Assembly: GCF_041296385.1 (NCBI RefSeq)
Contig: NC_091018.1
Location: 1,061,501-1,125,500, forward strand
DNA length: 64,000 nucleotides
Source of the DNA: Aphelocoma coerulescens
Taxonomy: Eukaryota; Chordata; Aves; Passeriformes; Corvidae
Direction: 5' to 3'
A program made the translations under genes and the position numbers. The notes beneath the pieces were generated by a model. That model ran no database searches. It had not been told where the DNA came from and saw only the letters and a list, made by a program, of their open reading frames with translations. Below are positions 1 through 12,529 of this stretch, piece by piece (within the stretch, counting starts at the first letter, position 1; the number at the start of each line of letters is the position of its first letter).

Positions 1-949
1 TGGCCATGGAGGTGGGGAGCAGCCCAGACAGCCCGGTGTTCCCACCACTGTACGGGTGATCAAGGTGGGACACACGGGAGGGAGGTGGGACTGAGTGGTG
101 GGAGGTTTGGCTCCGCCAGCGAGTCCACATATCCCATTGTCTTGAGGGTGGGTCCTTGAAGGTGATGGGAAAAGCACTCTTAGTCAGCCATAGCACAAGG
201 TCACATCTGGAAGCACGAACATTCAAGATACAGCAGCTACATCTCCCCTGTAACATAGTTCCCAAATCCTGATACACACACCAGGTGCTCTGTGGACCTG
301 AAGGGGTGTCCTTGACACAGCTTGTCTTGCAAGATACCAAAATGCTCCCTGCCTTGACAACGCCCTCCCTCCCACATGCTGCCCCATCGAGCTCAGGGCC
401 ATGTGGTGCCCTGGCCCAGCTCCATTTCTGGGTCTGGAGCGGGGGTCAGGCCCCGGATCTGAGGTGGGGGTGAGTGCAGGCAGCTCTCTGGCGGCTGTCT
501 GATTCAGGCAAGGCTGGCACCCACAGTGGCATCATTCCTGCCCCACGGTGGGACCCCAGTGTCCCCGGGGCTACCTGACAATTCTCCCCTGCAGGGACCT
601 TCCATATGTTGCTGCATTTTGAGGTGTTGGTAACTGCCAGGACTTGATCGGGCCTGGACTCGATGGGGGGGCCCTGGGCAGGGCTCCAAAGGCTCCAGGG
701 CACACACAAGGTGTAGCATGGGATTGTCAGCGCTGTGTCTGGGGAATGGGAGTCCCCAGGTGGGTGCTCCAGGGGGGTGCTGGGGTGTGGGTCCTGGCCA
801 TGTTGGGGGTGTCCTGGGGGGGCGGTTCCCTGCAGAGATGGGGAGTCCTCGGTAGAAGATCCTGGTCCAAGACAGGGGTGTTGGGGCAGAGGGTGCAAGT
901 GGGGCTGTCCTGGGGCAGGGACATCACACCTGATGGGGACCAGGGCACA
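1..949. other. Upstream of XKRX, no gene recognised
   Basis: No reading frame here resembles a known protein and no splice-consistent exon could be built. The sequence is of ordinary composition up to about 600 and becomes G-rich afterwards, leading into the XKRX CpG island. The long open frame starting at 644 simply runs through GC-rich DNA. Confidence 0.6.
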
Positions 950-1700
950 GTAGCAACGGGGCTCCCGGAGCAGGAGGGTGGTGGCCAGGGCAGGGCTGGG
1001 GTACCAGGAGCCGGGGCCCCGGGCCGGAGGATATGGACCCGCTGGGGATGCCCGGCCGGTGGACCCCGGGCTGGGGGGGGTCGGGGCGCGTCAGGGCGGT
1101 CCCGGAGCGGTGCCGGGGCCGCGGGGCTCGGCGGGGCTCGGCGGGGCCGGTGCGGGGCCGCCCGTCGGGGCTCGGTGCGGCGGGGGAGCCGCGCCCCGCC
1201 CCGTCCCGCCCCGCAGCGCGGCTCCTCTCTCCGCTGCAGCCCGGGATGGCGCCGCGGCGGGGCTGAGCGCCCGGGCCGGGCCGGGCCGGGCCGGGGCCGC
1301 CATGGACGGTCCGAGCGGGGGCTGCCCGCCCGCCGCCGCCCCGTCGCGGGCCAAGCTGCCGCTCGGCATCGTCTTCTCGACGGCGCTGTTCTGCGGGGAG
1401 GGGGCGGCGGCCGCCGTGCTCTGCCTCTCCTACGGCCACTCCGACGACCGCTTCTGGCTGGCGCTCACCGTCTTCTTCGTGCTCTGCCCCTCCGTCCTGG
1501 TGCAGCTCACCCTCATCTTCGTGCACCGCGACCTGAGCCGCGACCGCCCGCTCGTCCTGCTCATGCACCTGCTGCAGCTCGGGCCCGTCATCAGGTGAGC
1601 ACGGGGGGGCGCGGGCACCCCCGGCACCCCTGCGCGGACCCGGGGGAGAGCAGGGAGCGGTGCCGGGCAGGACGGGCACCCGGCGCCGTCTGCCAGCTGC
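950..1700 (+). promoter_or_regulatory. CpG island, putative XKRX promoter and 5'UTR
   Basis: The stretch is extremely GC-rich with dense CpG dinucleotides and short GGGCC runs near 1270-1300, and it ends over coding exon 1 of XKRX. No TATA box is visible. CpG-island promoters are typical of such genes; the exact transcription start is not determinable here. Confidence 0.6.
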
Positions 1701-4700
1701 CCTGTGCCCGGCGTGCCCGGAGCTCTGCTGCCCGCTCCCCGGCCCTCCTCCCCGGCGCTGCTGCTCCCGGGGGCCCCTTGCTCGCCGCTGGTGCTACGGC
1801 TGCTCCTGCTGCTGGACCCCGCTCCGGGCAGGACGCGGCTCTGCCGCCCTGTTGTATCCCAGCTGCTGGGAAAGCTCTGCCCAAGGTCCGGGAGGCAGCC
1901 AGCGATTCACTCAGCCTCTTGGCTTTGCCATCACCGTCCTTGTGCTGGAAGCACAGATGGGAATCCCCGGTGGGTGCTTGAAGGTGAATACTGACCTGGT
2001 ATGAGGCTGAGTCAGGGGAGATTTAGATTAGATATCGGGAAAAGGTTTTACACCCAGAGAGAGGGTGGTGGAGCTCCCCAGGGAAGTGGTCACAGCACCT
2101 GGCCTGCCTGAGTTCGAGAAGCGTTTGGACAACGCCCTCGGGCACATAGTGGGATTCTTGGGGTGTCCTGCATAGGGCCAGGAGTGGGACTCAGTGGGGT
2201 TATGGGAGGTGGAGGAGAAGAGTTAGGTGCAGGAGTGGGGCTGGCATGGGAACTGAGGGGCCACTGGACTGTGCTGGGAAGAGGACAGTAAGGGGCTGGA
2301 TGGATGTTGCACAAGCTGATCCCTCATTCCTTGGGAATGCTGCGGTGCCTCCTGGGCTGTCATCATCCTGGGCAGCCTGCCCCATGAGAATGCACAACAG
2401 GAGGCATGGCAAAGCCACATCTCTGTGAGGCTCCTTCCCCAAGGGCAGGCCAGCAGCCACGCTCTGGGGCTCGCTGTACCCACAGAGCTCCAAAACCACT
2501 GTGGGCTGCTCTGCACTTCCTCTGTCACCGGAAACAAGCAGGGCGCCAGATGTGTCCCCGTCACCACGTCTCAGAGCCACCTGGGGGGCCTTGCCTCAGT
2601 GCTGCCAGCCTGTGCTGGCCCACAGCAGTGTCGTGACTCTCACCACACCAACCAAGGCTGTCTGAGATGGGTACAGTGCTGCCCAGTTGCTTGTAAGAGC
2701 CAGCCAGGGCTGCCTGGGGAAGGCTGCTTCAGCCGGCTGCTCAGGCTGGAGATGGAGCCCAGCCTGCTGAGAAGGTCTGGCAGGGCACTGGGAGCCAGCT
2801 GGGACTACTCTTCAAGCCAGACCTTTGGGATGAAACGATTTTCCTGTTAGAGTTTGCAAAGAGTTGTGAGTGCTGGCCTGATCTGTCGAGAGAATTTATC
2901 CTAAACCCTCACTCCTTTTGGGTTTGATACACAGCAATTTGTGCTGTCCTGATAAGCACTCGTAAATAACGATGTCCTGTTGGTCCCAGAGCCAGCTGGT
3001 CCCCGAGCAGGAGCCAAGCTGATTGCCTCTGGCCATGCACACCCGCCCTATGGCTGTGTGGAGGGGCTGGGGGTCCCCCTGTCCTTGCAGCGGGGAGCAG
3101 CACGGCAGAAAGTCACACCTGTGCCCACACGTGAGGGCCCCACGGAGAAGGGGCGGCGGAAGCGCTGCCTTATCTGCCCATGCCACACACGGCTTCACCC
3201 TGTGCTCCCCTTCCTGCTGTCCCCACCAAGGAGGAAGCGTGGAAGCCTTCTTCTGCTCAAGATGAGAGATCAAAGACACTATCACAGTTTCTTTCGCCTC
3301 TGCTTAGAGGAAGAGGTTTTTGCCAGTTGGGAAAACAGACCCAAGGGTGATTAACACCTTCCTGTAGCTGCAGCTCCCAGCAGAGCCACTGCTTTGTACC
3401 CTGGATGCTGCACCTCTTCCAGCAGCTGTTTCAGCCCTCGCTGGGGCTGTTGTTGCCCTTCTGCCAACATGATTCATCCTGAGTGCTGGAGCAGAGGAGC
3501 AGCCACTGGGCATCCCCATGGTCCTGGTGTGACCAGCCAGGGACTGCCCACAGCACTGCTGAACAGTTGCCCAAATCAGCTGGGCTGCACTCAGCAGGAG
3601 CAGGGCCTGGCCAGCACGAGGCAAGGGGCGGCTGGAGCTGCTGGGAGTGGGGGGCAGTGGGCAGCCTGGCAGGGTGACAGCTCCTGTGTCCCCACAGGTG
3701 CATGGAGGCCCTGCTGGTGTACTGCTGGTCAGGTAGGGAGGAGGAGCCCTACGTCACCATCACCCGCAAGCGGCGGCTGCGGAAGGGCTACGAGGTGGAG
3801 ATGGAGCAGGAGGTGGGCCACTCGGAGCGCCGGCTGGCCACTCATCGCAACGCCTTCAAGCGCGTGGCCGTCATCCAGGCCTTCCTGGGCTCCACCCCGC
3901 AGCTCACCCTCCAGCTCTACATCAGCGTCTTGGAGAAGTACGTCCCTGTTGCCCGAGGTAAGAGCGCCTGGCACGTGGGCTCCCCAGGAACCCCACCAGG
4001 GCACGCCGGCAGCTCCTTAGCTGCTTGTGCCGATGTGACATCCAGGCAAACTGACACAGCTTCCACTGGACTCCCCTAAATGTGGAGCACAACCCACAGA
4101 AGTTGGGCACTCATCAGATCTCTGCTTTCCTGTTTGCAGTGATGCAAAGTGGGAGGAGCTGGCCATGACTGAGGTGGCAGGTTCTGCTCCCAGACCCGTG
4201 CTTGTGGATATCTGCCCTCCAGAACCAGACCATCCACTCAGCACTGTGTCTCATAAGAGGGTCAGGTCCCTGCCCTAGCCTGCTTCGATCTCCATTCATT
4301 TTTTTCCATCTAGCTACAGGCTCTGGCTTCCTTAAAGTCCCTCCATTGGATCTATTTCTGCACATTTTCTAACAGCCAGAGCTCCCAGCCCAGCACTCCC
4401 ACTCCCAGGCTCCCTCGCCTGCTCCCAGGATGTTTATGTGCTTGGGGGTGGATATGCCAGAGCAAACTTTTAACTCCCATTTTGGCATGGTACCGAGCTG
4501 GGCATGCAGGCGTGCTCCTGCACCATTCCAATTACAGTGCTGGGTGAAGGAACTGCCCTCACCCACCCGCTCTCCCAGCAGTGCTGGGAGCCCAGACCTT
4601 TTTATCTGTGCCCACAGAAAGGGAAGCACAGGAGATGCCCCGTAGAAACCCCCTAACTGGTCCTCTGCAAAGGCATTTTGGGGAGTTGCAGACGCACAGG

Positions 4701-6114
4701 AAGAATGAGTGCCAGTGCTCCTCTAGCAGTAGATGCAAGAAGCAAACACCAAATGATGTGTTTTGGGTGATTCCCTCGCAGCTGGAGTGTCAGCTCAGCC
4801 CCACAGCTGGCAGCCAGCACGGATGGGACCAGCTGCACTCTTCTACTTTTTCTGCGCTGAATGTGAGCAGCTGCCAGCACTCCCTACAAATGACCTTGGC
4901 TTTGCAGCCCTCGGATGAGGCTGGCTCTGGGGATGCTTCTGGGGCTACAGTGGTGTGGCTCTTGGCTGGGATGAAGGCAGAGGGCCTCGCAGCAGAGACT
5001 TTGCCCCACTTACACTTGAGCAGCATTTCTTGCACAGGGCAGGGGGGTTGGGGCATGGTCCAACCACAGAAATGGCTCCGGTTTGGCCAAGGCTTGGGTT
5101 TCACTGGTGTAGGGAGAGCCTTGGGGAGCCGAGCCTCCTGCTGCTCCCCCTGCAGCTGCCTCATCATGGGGACTGTCACCACCAGCCATGAGCTGTTCCT
5201 TCTGCTGCAAGCCCTGGTGCTTGGCACCCTGTGCTTCTCCCCCAGGACTGGCACCCCGTATTTCCCACCGGGGGTTGTCACTCCACACTTTGCACCCCAG
5301 GCAGTGGAGAGACGGGACACAGCCTGGTCTCCAACACTGCCTGACTCCCCTGCTCTCTCCCTCTGCAGCCGTCCTCATGGCCATCTGCCTGGTGTCAGTC
5401 ACCTACGGCGCGCTCGTCTGCAACATCTTGGCCATCCAGGTCAAGTATGATGACTACAAGGTCCAGCTGCGGCCACTGGCCTTCATCTGCATTGTGCTGT
5501 GGCGCAGCCTGGAGATCTCCACCCGCATCGCCGTCCTCGTGCTCTTCAGCACCGTCTTCAAGCACTGGATCATTCCCATCGCCCTGGCCAACCTCCTGGT
5601 GGTCTTCTTCTTGCCCTGGGTGCAGTTCTGGCGCAGCGGCAACCGCCTGCCTGACAACATCGAGAAGAACTTCAGCCGCCTGGGCACGGTGGTGGTGCTC
5701 TGTGCCTTCACCCTCCTCTACTCCAGCATCAACATGTTCTGCTGGTCAGCCGTGCAGCTCAAGCTAGCTGACCGAGACCTCATCGACAAGTCGCAGAACT
5801 GGGGCCGCCTGGCCGTGTACTACATGGCCCGGCTGGCGGAGAACACGGCCCTCGTCATCCTCTGGTACTTCTTCAAGACTGATGTCTATGAGAACGTCTG
5901 CACCCCACTGCTGGTGCTGCAGCTCCTCCTCGGCTACTGCCTGGGCATCTACTTCATGCTCCTCTTCTACCAGTACCTGCACCCCTGCCGCCAGCTCTTC
6001 CGGCACAACGTCGCTGACTTCCTGCACTGTGTGTGCTGCCGCCGGCAATCGCCAGGGACCCCTCTGTGCCTCGAGGCACCCTTTGAGCCCGGCGTGAGGC
6101 ACAGCATTGTCTGA
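1302..6114 (+). CDS. XKRX: XK-related protein, X-linked type (XKRX)
   Basis: Three coding exons, 1302-1594, 3698-3957 and 5369-6114, join in phase to 432 codons, close to the ~449 residues of human XKRX. The start ATG lies in a strong context (gccgccATGg). The protein is a polytopic membrane protein of the XK/Kell-blood-group-antigen family. Family hallmarks seen are [11 protein letters not shown] (68-78), [17 protein letters not shown] in exon 2, KYDDYK (210-215) and [13 protein letters not shown] DNIEKNFSR in exon 3, with several hydrophobic segments between. The tail [10 protein letters not shown] resembles the human XKRX tail, which separates it from XKR4/8/9. Relatives XKR4, XKR8 and XKR9 are caspase-activated lipid scramblases; scramblase activity is not established for XKRX and I saw no clear caspase site. 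It sits in tandem with NOX1 as in human Xq22.1. Confidence 0.95.
2003..2210 (+). repeat. CR1 LINE 3'-end fragment in XKRX intron 1
   Basis: The segment has the characteristic CR1 tail order: GGGGAGATTTAGATTAGATAT, then AAAAGGTTTTACACCCAGAGAG, a 'tggtggagctcccc' block, and 'ttcttggggtgtcctgcatagggccaggagt'-type sequence (quoted in part). It is 5'-truncated and diverged, and lacks the terminal ATTCTATG octamers. Confidence 0.8.
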
Positions 6115-6300
6115 GCACGTGGCTCCTCCAGCCAGCTGTGGACATGGGGATAGGCAGCACTGGGCTGCACCAGCAGCCAGAGGGTGCTTGTGGCACAGGC
6201 CGAGCGCTGCCTGGTCCTGCAGTGGCAGCAGGTCCCAGTGCATCCCCACGGTGGCAGGGGGACAGGAGTGTGCTTGCCTGCCCAGGACCACTCATGTGAA

Positions 6301-6541
6301 CATGAAGGAGGGTTGATTTGGATTAGACATAAGGAAGAAGGTTTTTACAATGACGGTGGTGAGGCACTGGCACAGGTTGCCCGGAGAGATGGTGGATGTC
6401 CCACCCCTGAAGACATTCAAGGCCCCAGGCTGGATGGGGCTCTGAGCAACCTGGCCGAGTTGAAGATGTCCCTGCCCATCTCTGGAGTTTGACTAGATGG
6501 CCTTTAGAGGTCCCTTCCAACCCAAATGATTCTATCATTCT
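6301..6541 (+). repeat. CR1 LINE 3'-end fragment downstream of XKRX stop
   Basis: A CR1 3' end begins with gggttgatttggattagaca and runs through GAAGAAGGTTTTTACAATGA, 'aggcactggcacaggttgcc', and 'gtcccttccaaccc', ending in ATTCTATCATTCTAG, the CR1 terminal repeat. It lies 190 bp after the XKRX stop, probably inside the 3'UTR. It is 5'-truncated, as most avian copies are. Confidence 0.92.
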
Positions 6542-6687
6542 AGAGCTTCAGGGGTGCCCAAACCACCTGCCACTGCAATCTGGCTGCCACGTGCTGTGCA
6601 GCCCCTGGGGTGTCCCGACACCCCCACCTGCTGCTGTGGTGCATACGGTGACCTGGGGCCACGGGTGCCACTGGGACTGTTCTAAGC

Positions 6688-6693
6688 AGTAAA
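6688..6693 (+). terminator. Possible XKRX poly(A) signal (AGTAAA variant)
   Basis: AGTAAA, a common weaker variant of AATAAA, lies about 575 bp after the XKRX stop. No canonical AATAAA was seen between the XKRX stop and NOX1. The assignment is tentative. Confidence 0.35.
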
Positions 6694-7740
6694 GAAACTT
6701 TGCTGTGGCTGCGCGTCTGGGTGCTGGCAGTGACTCAGGCAGAGGGTGGGGATGGTCCCGCTGGGGCTGGCATGGGTTCACACACCTGCTCTCCATGTAA
6801 CCCTCTCGCTCACAGGCCTCGAAATGGGGCTGTGCCAGGGGGATGGGGGGGAGCCCCTCGATGGAGCCGATAAGATTCAGGAGCATGGTGCGATGGGGGC
6901 TGGCCTCATCCTGCGCTTCCGTCAGCGTGACCATGGCTGCAGGCCAGGAGAGAGCAGCATGCCAGCAAGGAGCAATCCTGTCCAACCTGTTCCTCCAGGC
7001 TCAGAGCCCCACAACTGGCTGCTGTTCCCAGCTGGAGCACTGGACACCCCAGAGCTCAGGGCCCTGCAGTGGAGGGCAGGCAGGAGGGCAAGGGTGGCTG
7101 GCATAGCAGTGGGGATGCTGATGGGACCCAGGAATCCTGGCCCCAAACCAGGAGTGTGACATGCCCCCCCAGCACCCATTTTTGGGGTCAGCTCAGTTTG
7201 GGTGCTGGTCTGAGGATGCTCATCTCCCCTGGGGGGCCCATGGAGGTGCAGCACCACTGGTGCTCAGTCTTAAATCACCCGCCCTGTAATGGATGCCCGG
7301 GCTGGATCCTGGCACCGGCACAGTGCCGTGACCCCAGGATGCTTCTCTTCCTTTGGTGGTTTCCCTGCAAAAGGGGCAGCGGAGGCTGGTGAGGGAGGCG
7401 GGGGAAAACAAGAGTGGTTGAGACAGGCACAGGACGGATCCTCTGCAACTTCTTCCCAGCAAACTCCTACCTTACCAAAAAAAGCCCGGTTTTGCCCTCA
7501 AAGGTTGCAAAACCCCAAGAGGAGCTGCCAGACACCGTGTGTCACCGAGGCGTGGGGCCACAGGGGACCTCTCAGCGGGGGGACATTCCTGGCCAGCACA
7601 GGGGGCTCGTTTCGGCGATGGGGTCAGCCCTGCCTTCCTGGAAGGTGGCCTTTGAAGCCGCCAGCATTTCCTTAAAGGCTTCTCAGGGGAAAGTCCCGCG
7701 GCGCCGTTCCCGGGGCCGGCACTGTCGCACCGCCTGCTGC
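6694..7740. other. XKRX-NOX1 intergenic region
   Basis: About 1 kb of GC-rich sequence with no splice-consistent exon and no recognisable repeat. It should hold the proximal regulatory DNA of NOX1. Confidence 0.5.
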
Positions 7741-7743
7741 CTC

Positions 7744-7787
7744 CATAAAACGCGGGCGGGCGCGGGCGGGCGCGGGGACACCGCACC
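7744..7787 (+). promoter_or_regulatory. TATA-like box and short 5'UTR of NOX1
   Basis: CCATAAAA at 7743-7750 lies about 40 bp before the NOX1 ATG and is followed by two GCGGGCGGGC GC-box-like units. If used as a TATA box, it would give a very short 5'UTR of roughly 10-15 nt. An upstream start site with a longer leader is equally possible. Confidence 0.4.
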
Positions 7788-10700
7788 ATGGGCAACTGGC
7801 TGGTCAACCACTGGTTCTCGGCCGCCGTCCTCGTGAGTGTGTGGGGCTGGGGGCTCACTGGGGTGGGGCAGTGCGGGGGGACTCTGGGGGCTACGGACCT
7901 GGGGGGCTCGTGGGGGAGATGGGGGCTGATGGGCTGTCCTGGAATGGGCTGTGGGGACAGACAAGCGTCCCCTCTGCTCAGCCAACCCCCGTACCCCGGC
8001 AGCCAGGGGAGGGATGGGCTCTGGAAAACTGAAGTCTTAGGGAAAACACAGCTCACGGGAAAGGGGGTCCTGGAAAAGTTAAAAATGCTGCTGCTTTGCC
8101 CAGCCGCTTTGGCTGGGAGCCTCCCACTCGCTTCTCCCCTTCTGAGAGGAGGAGGATCCTGTGAGAACTCGTGGCAGGGTGAGGAGCTGGCACCATAGGG
8201 ACCATCTGCCAGTGCCGTGCTGCAGCATCTCTGGTGTAACAGAGCTTGCCTGGCCAGCACCCATCAGCTGCTCAGCACTGTGTGAGGAGCTGTGAAAGCA
8301 CGGGAACGTGGGGGTTTACAGAGAGTTGGGCTATTTTAACTCTTGAAGTTACTTAAAAAAGAAAAAGAAAACAGCCAAAATCCAAATACACGGCAGGTTG
8401 ATTTTTGTTTGGACCTCTGCAAAAATTCAGTAGCTGTGAGAGGCGCTGGTGTGGGGTGTAGTGGCGTTAGGCAGGGGACAGCAACACGGTGAGCCAGCTC
8501 CCTGGGAAACTTCCTTCTCCCAGAATCTTCCCCACACAGCCCTGACTACCCTCCAGATCTGCCCTCCCGTTACACGGGCGTTGTCTGCTCCTGCCCTTCC
8601 TCCTTCCTCATGCACAGGTGATGCACAGAGCTGTGTGTGACAAGATAGCAATGTTACAACACTTCCACACCTCTCCTCACCTTTGGGCCCATATCCCAGC
8701 CCTGTTCGTGACAGGGCAGCTCATAAGGAAACAGGAGGGGACTGTACTGTCCTGACACCCTCTGGCTGCGCCCGTCCCTGAGTGCTGCAGCATGAGAGGC
8801 TCCCGGGACAGGAGGCTGTGACTTTCCCCCGCAGGCAGCCTGGCTGGGCATCAACATCTTCCTCTTCACCTACTACTTTCTGTTCTTTGACCGGGATGAG
8901 CAGTATTTCTACACCAGGGCCATCCTTGGGGTAAGGTGCTCCCCCATGGCATCCTGCCTGCCCAGGCACACGAGCCCCTAGGGGCCCTGCTGCACTGGGG
9001 TGGGGGCTGCAACATCCCACACCCCTTTCATGTTCTGTCCTCTTCCAGCCCACCATCATTCCATCCCACTCCCCAGCCTGGCATTGCACCATGCTGGTCC
9101 CTGTCTTGATCCCTGTCTGGTCCCAGGCCAACAGCATCCCAGCTCAGCCTAGCATCACCCCTCCCAGCCCCCATGCCAGCCCAGCATCGCTCCATCCCAG
9201 TTCCCAGCCCAGCATCACTCAGTCCCAGCTCAGCGTTGATTGGCCCCACCCTGAGCCAGTCCTGGCACAGCACGATGGGATGGTGGTGCTCACCCCGCTC
9301 TTCTCCCCAGTCCGCCTTGGCATGGGCTCGAGCATCAGCCAAGTGCCTCAACTTCAACAGCATGCTGATCCTGCTGCCCGTCTGCCGCAACCTGCTCTCC
9401 TTCCTCCGTGGGACCTGCTCGGTGAGTGTCCCGTGGCAGCACAGCCGCTGCGGCCATCCCCGTCCCTGTCCCTATCCTGACACCGCTGCCTCTCCCTGCA
9501 GTGCTGCAGGCGGACGTTGCGGAAGCAGCTGGACCACAACCTCACCTTCCACAAGCTGGTGGCCTATGCACTGGCCCTGCTCACAGGTACCCCCTGCACT
9601 GGGGTGGGGCAACAGTGGGGACTGGAGCTACCTGGTGGGTGACTGCCTGTCCCCTGTCCAGCTGTGCACACCATCGCCCACCTCTTCAACCTGGAGCGCT
9701 ACAACCAGAGCCAACAAGCCACCGACGGCAGCCTCCCCGCTGTCCTCTCCGAGATGCACCTGCAGGGCAGCAACAAGTGGCTGAACCCCATCCACTCCAA
9801 CCAGACGGTGAGCACGGCCTCAGCATGCAGCAACCCACCCCCACCTGTCCCCTGCCCCCCTAACCCACCCTGCTGCCCCTGCAGACCGTCGAGTACGTGA
9901 CTTTCACGACCATCCCGGGGCTGACGGGGGTGATCATCACGCTGGCACTCATCCTCATGGTCACGTCCTCCACCGAGTTCATCCGCAGGAACTACTTCGA
10001 GCTCTTCTGGTACACACACCACCTCTTCCTCGTCTACTTCGCTGGTCTCGTCATCCACGGCATTGCGTAAGGCTCCTCACCATTCCCCAGGGCAGGACAG
10101 CGAGGGGCAGTGGGGCAGCTGCGGGGAGAGCCCAGTGGGGCTGCGGACTGCCATTTCCAGGGAGGGCTAGCCCAGCCGGCCTCACGCAGTGCGGCTCAGC
10201 CCTGGCTAGGAGCAGAAGCTGGCCCCTGGGCTCATCCCTCGCCTCCCTGCAGTGGGCTGGTGCGTGGGCAGACGGAGCAGAGCATGGCAGAGGTGCCCCC
10301 CCACCAATGTGCCGAGTACCTCCCGCAGCGGGAACAGAACTGCACCCACGACTGCTGCAAAGACCCTGAGTTCGGGAGCATCCCTGCCGAGGTAGGGCAG
10401 TGCTGGGATGGCTGTGGGGAGAAGCTCTTCCCTTGCCCTTGGGATGCTCCGGCCTTTCCCAATCCTTTGGTCTCCACCATCTTCACAGTCCTGGAAGTGG
10501 GTTCTCGCCCCCATCATCCTCTACGTCTTTGAGCGGATCCTGCGCGTCTGGCGTGCGCAGCAGAAGGTGGTTGTCACCAAGGTGGGTGGTGCAGGAGCCC
10601 GTTCCTATCCCAGCTCCTGCCTTTGGAGTCATCGGTGCCACAGCTCCTCGCCGTGGTGGCCATGGGGAGGCGGGCAGGGGCCATGGCCATCGCCCCTTCC

Positions 10701-12090
10701 TAGGGACAGGAGCCAGGCCAGGCGCTGAGCCCTGCCCGTGCCCCCAGGTGGTCATGCACCCCGCCCGCGTGCTGGAGCTGCAGATGCAGAAGAAAGGCTT
10801 CCGCATGGAGGTGGGGCAGTACATCTTCGTCAACTGCCCCGCCATCTCCCTGCTGGAGTGGCACCCCTTCACCCTCACCTCTGCGCCCGAGGAGGACTTC
10901 TTCTCCATCCACATCCGGGCGGCTGGCGACTGGACAGAGCGTCTCATTGACACCTTCCAGCTGGAAATAGCCAGGTAGGCTGGGGAGTGCCCAACAGGTC
11001 ATTTCAGGGATTTGGAGAGGCCGTATGTCTCACCCAGGCCCTGCTTTGGCCAGGATCGAGGTGGATGGTCCCTTTGGCACGGCCAGCGAGGACGTGTTCC
11101 AGTACGAGGTGGCCATGCTGGTGGGAGCGGGCATCGGCGTCACCCCCTTCGCCTCCATCCTCAAGTCCATCTGGTACAAGTTCCAGCAGGCTGACCAGAC
11201 CCTCAAAACCAAGAAGGTATGGAGTGTCCCATAGGACCAGCTGCAGGTTTCTCCCTCCAGCTCTGCTCCACCTTGAGCAATCCCTCTCCTCCTGCATCCC
11301 AGATCTACTTCTACTGGCTCTGCCGGGACACAGGAGCCTTTGCCTGGTTCAACGACCTGCTTGCCTCCCTGGAGCACAAGATGGCTGAGTCGGGCAAGGC
11401 AGACTTTCTCACCTACCGCCTCTTCCTCACTGGCTGGAACACCAGCATTGTGAGTCGACCACGGGCTGGCACGTCTGCAAGAGGGGACACAGGGTGGCCA
11501 AGCTGGGCAGGAAGGGCAGGGCAAGCATGACAATGGTTTCAGGCACGAAGTCCAGGCATGGTGTTTGGTGGGATCAACAATGGATGCTCCTCCATGGTGA
11601 GGGACTGGAAGGGGGCTCATGGGTGGTGCCTGGGGTTCTCACCATCCCTGCCTGGCCAGGCCAACAACGTGGCGCTCCACTTCGACACCACCACGGACAC
11701 AGTGACGGGCCTCAGGCACAAAACCATCTTCGGGCGGCCCATGTGGAACATGGAGTTTGCAGCAGTGGCTGCAGCCCACCCCAGGTGAGAGCTGAGCAGG
11801 GAACTTGGGATGCTGGAGCTGGAGGCACCCCCTCCACCCTGGCACTCAGCACTGGGCAGGCTTTGGGAGAGGTGTGCTATCCCCTGCAGGGGGCTCAAAA
11901 GGCTTTTAAATCACTTTTCCCTGAGTTGCCCGCCTGGCACTGACAGCCCCATGCTGTTTGCAGGTCAGTGGTCGGTGTATTCCTCTGTGGGCCAGAGGCC
12001 CTGGCAAAGAGCCTGCAGAAGTCTTGTCACCAGCACTCCAGCCTGGACCCCAGGAAGGTCAAATTCTACTTCAACAAGGAAAACTTTTAA
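7788..12090 (+). CDS. NOX1: NADPH oxidase 1
   Basis: Thirteen exons: 7788-7832, 8835-8930, 9311-9421, 9502-9586, 9662-9807, 9885-10066, 10253-10391, 10489-10581, 10748-10974, 11054-11216, 11303-11449, 11660-11784, 11964-12090. They total 561 codons (human 564). The start [11 protein letters not shown] matches NOX1 rather than NOX2. The enzyme passes electrons from NADPH through FAD and two hemes across the membrane to make superoxide, partnered by p22phox, NOXO1, NOXA1 and Rac. Heme histidines H101 and H115 are present, as are the second pair in WYTHHLF (206/207) and H219. The FAD motif HPFTLTSAP (~338-346), the NADPH motif [11 protein letters not shown] (~399-409) and the C-terminal NKENF are intact. 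Nothing suggests a pseudogene. The extracellular loop around 237-260 diverges from human. Confidence 0.97.
9040..9245 (+). repeat. Degenerate short repeat in NOX1 intron 2
   Basis: A pyrimidine-rich stretch repeats variants of CCCAGCCCAGCATC several times with imperfect spacing. It is simple low-complexity intronic sequence and does not touch exons 2 or 3. Confidence 0.5.
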
Positions 12091-12493
12091 GTGGCAGCGA
12101 GGCTGGTGCCCCAGCAGGCAGGGACCCTGACTGGATTGCCTCAGCCCTTTTCCAAAGCAAGGCCAGGGATAAGCATCAGTGCATGCACTGAAGCCAGGCA
12201 AGACACAGCAAGGTACTCCTTCTCCATGAGAAATTCCAGGTTCAAAGACTGCTGCCTGCCTGTCCTGGTGTACAAGGGGTCCTCACGGAGCAAGTGGGCC
12301 TGTAGCTCCACGCAGCCCCCTCACTGAGAAACCAGACACACGTGCTGCATGCTGCTGCCGGAGCAGCGGGAAGCAGCAGCAGCCCAGCGGCTTGGAAAGA
12401 ACCAGGGCACGGGGATGGGGCATGTGCATCCATGCAGGTGTCAGGGGCCAAAAGTGCCCCTCAGGGTTTAAACAGTGCTTTGTGTAAGAGTAA

Positions 12494-12499
12494 ATTAAA
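12494..12499 (+). terminator. NOX1 poly(A) signal (ATTAAA)
   Basis: ATTAAA lies about 400 bp after the NOX1 stop and is followed by a T-rich stretch and a TGT-containing downstream element. It is the most common natural variant of AATAAA. An overlapping AGTAAA precedes it. Confidence 0.65.
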
Positions 12500-12529
12500 C
12501 TTTCTTTTCTTTGTAATGAAAGCCTCTGT

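Noticed and set aside
644..1981. 445-codon frame upstream of and overlapping XKRX exon 1
   Set aside because: It arises from CpG-island composition poor in stop codons and disagrees with the XKRX frame.
7788..12090. CYBB (NOX2) or NOX3 as the identity of the oxidase
   Set aside because: The N-terminus VNHWFS, the exon contents and synteny with XKRX and CSTF2 match NOX1.
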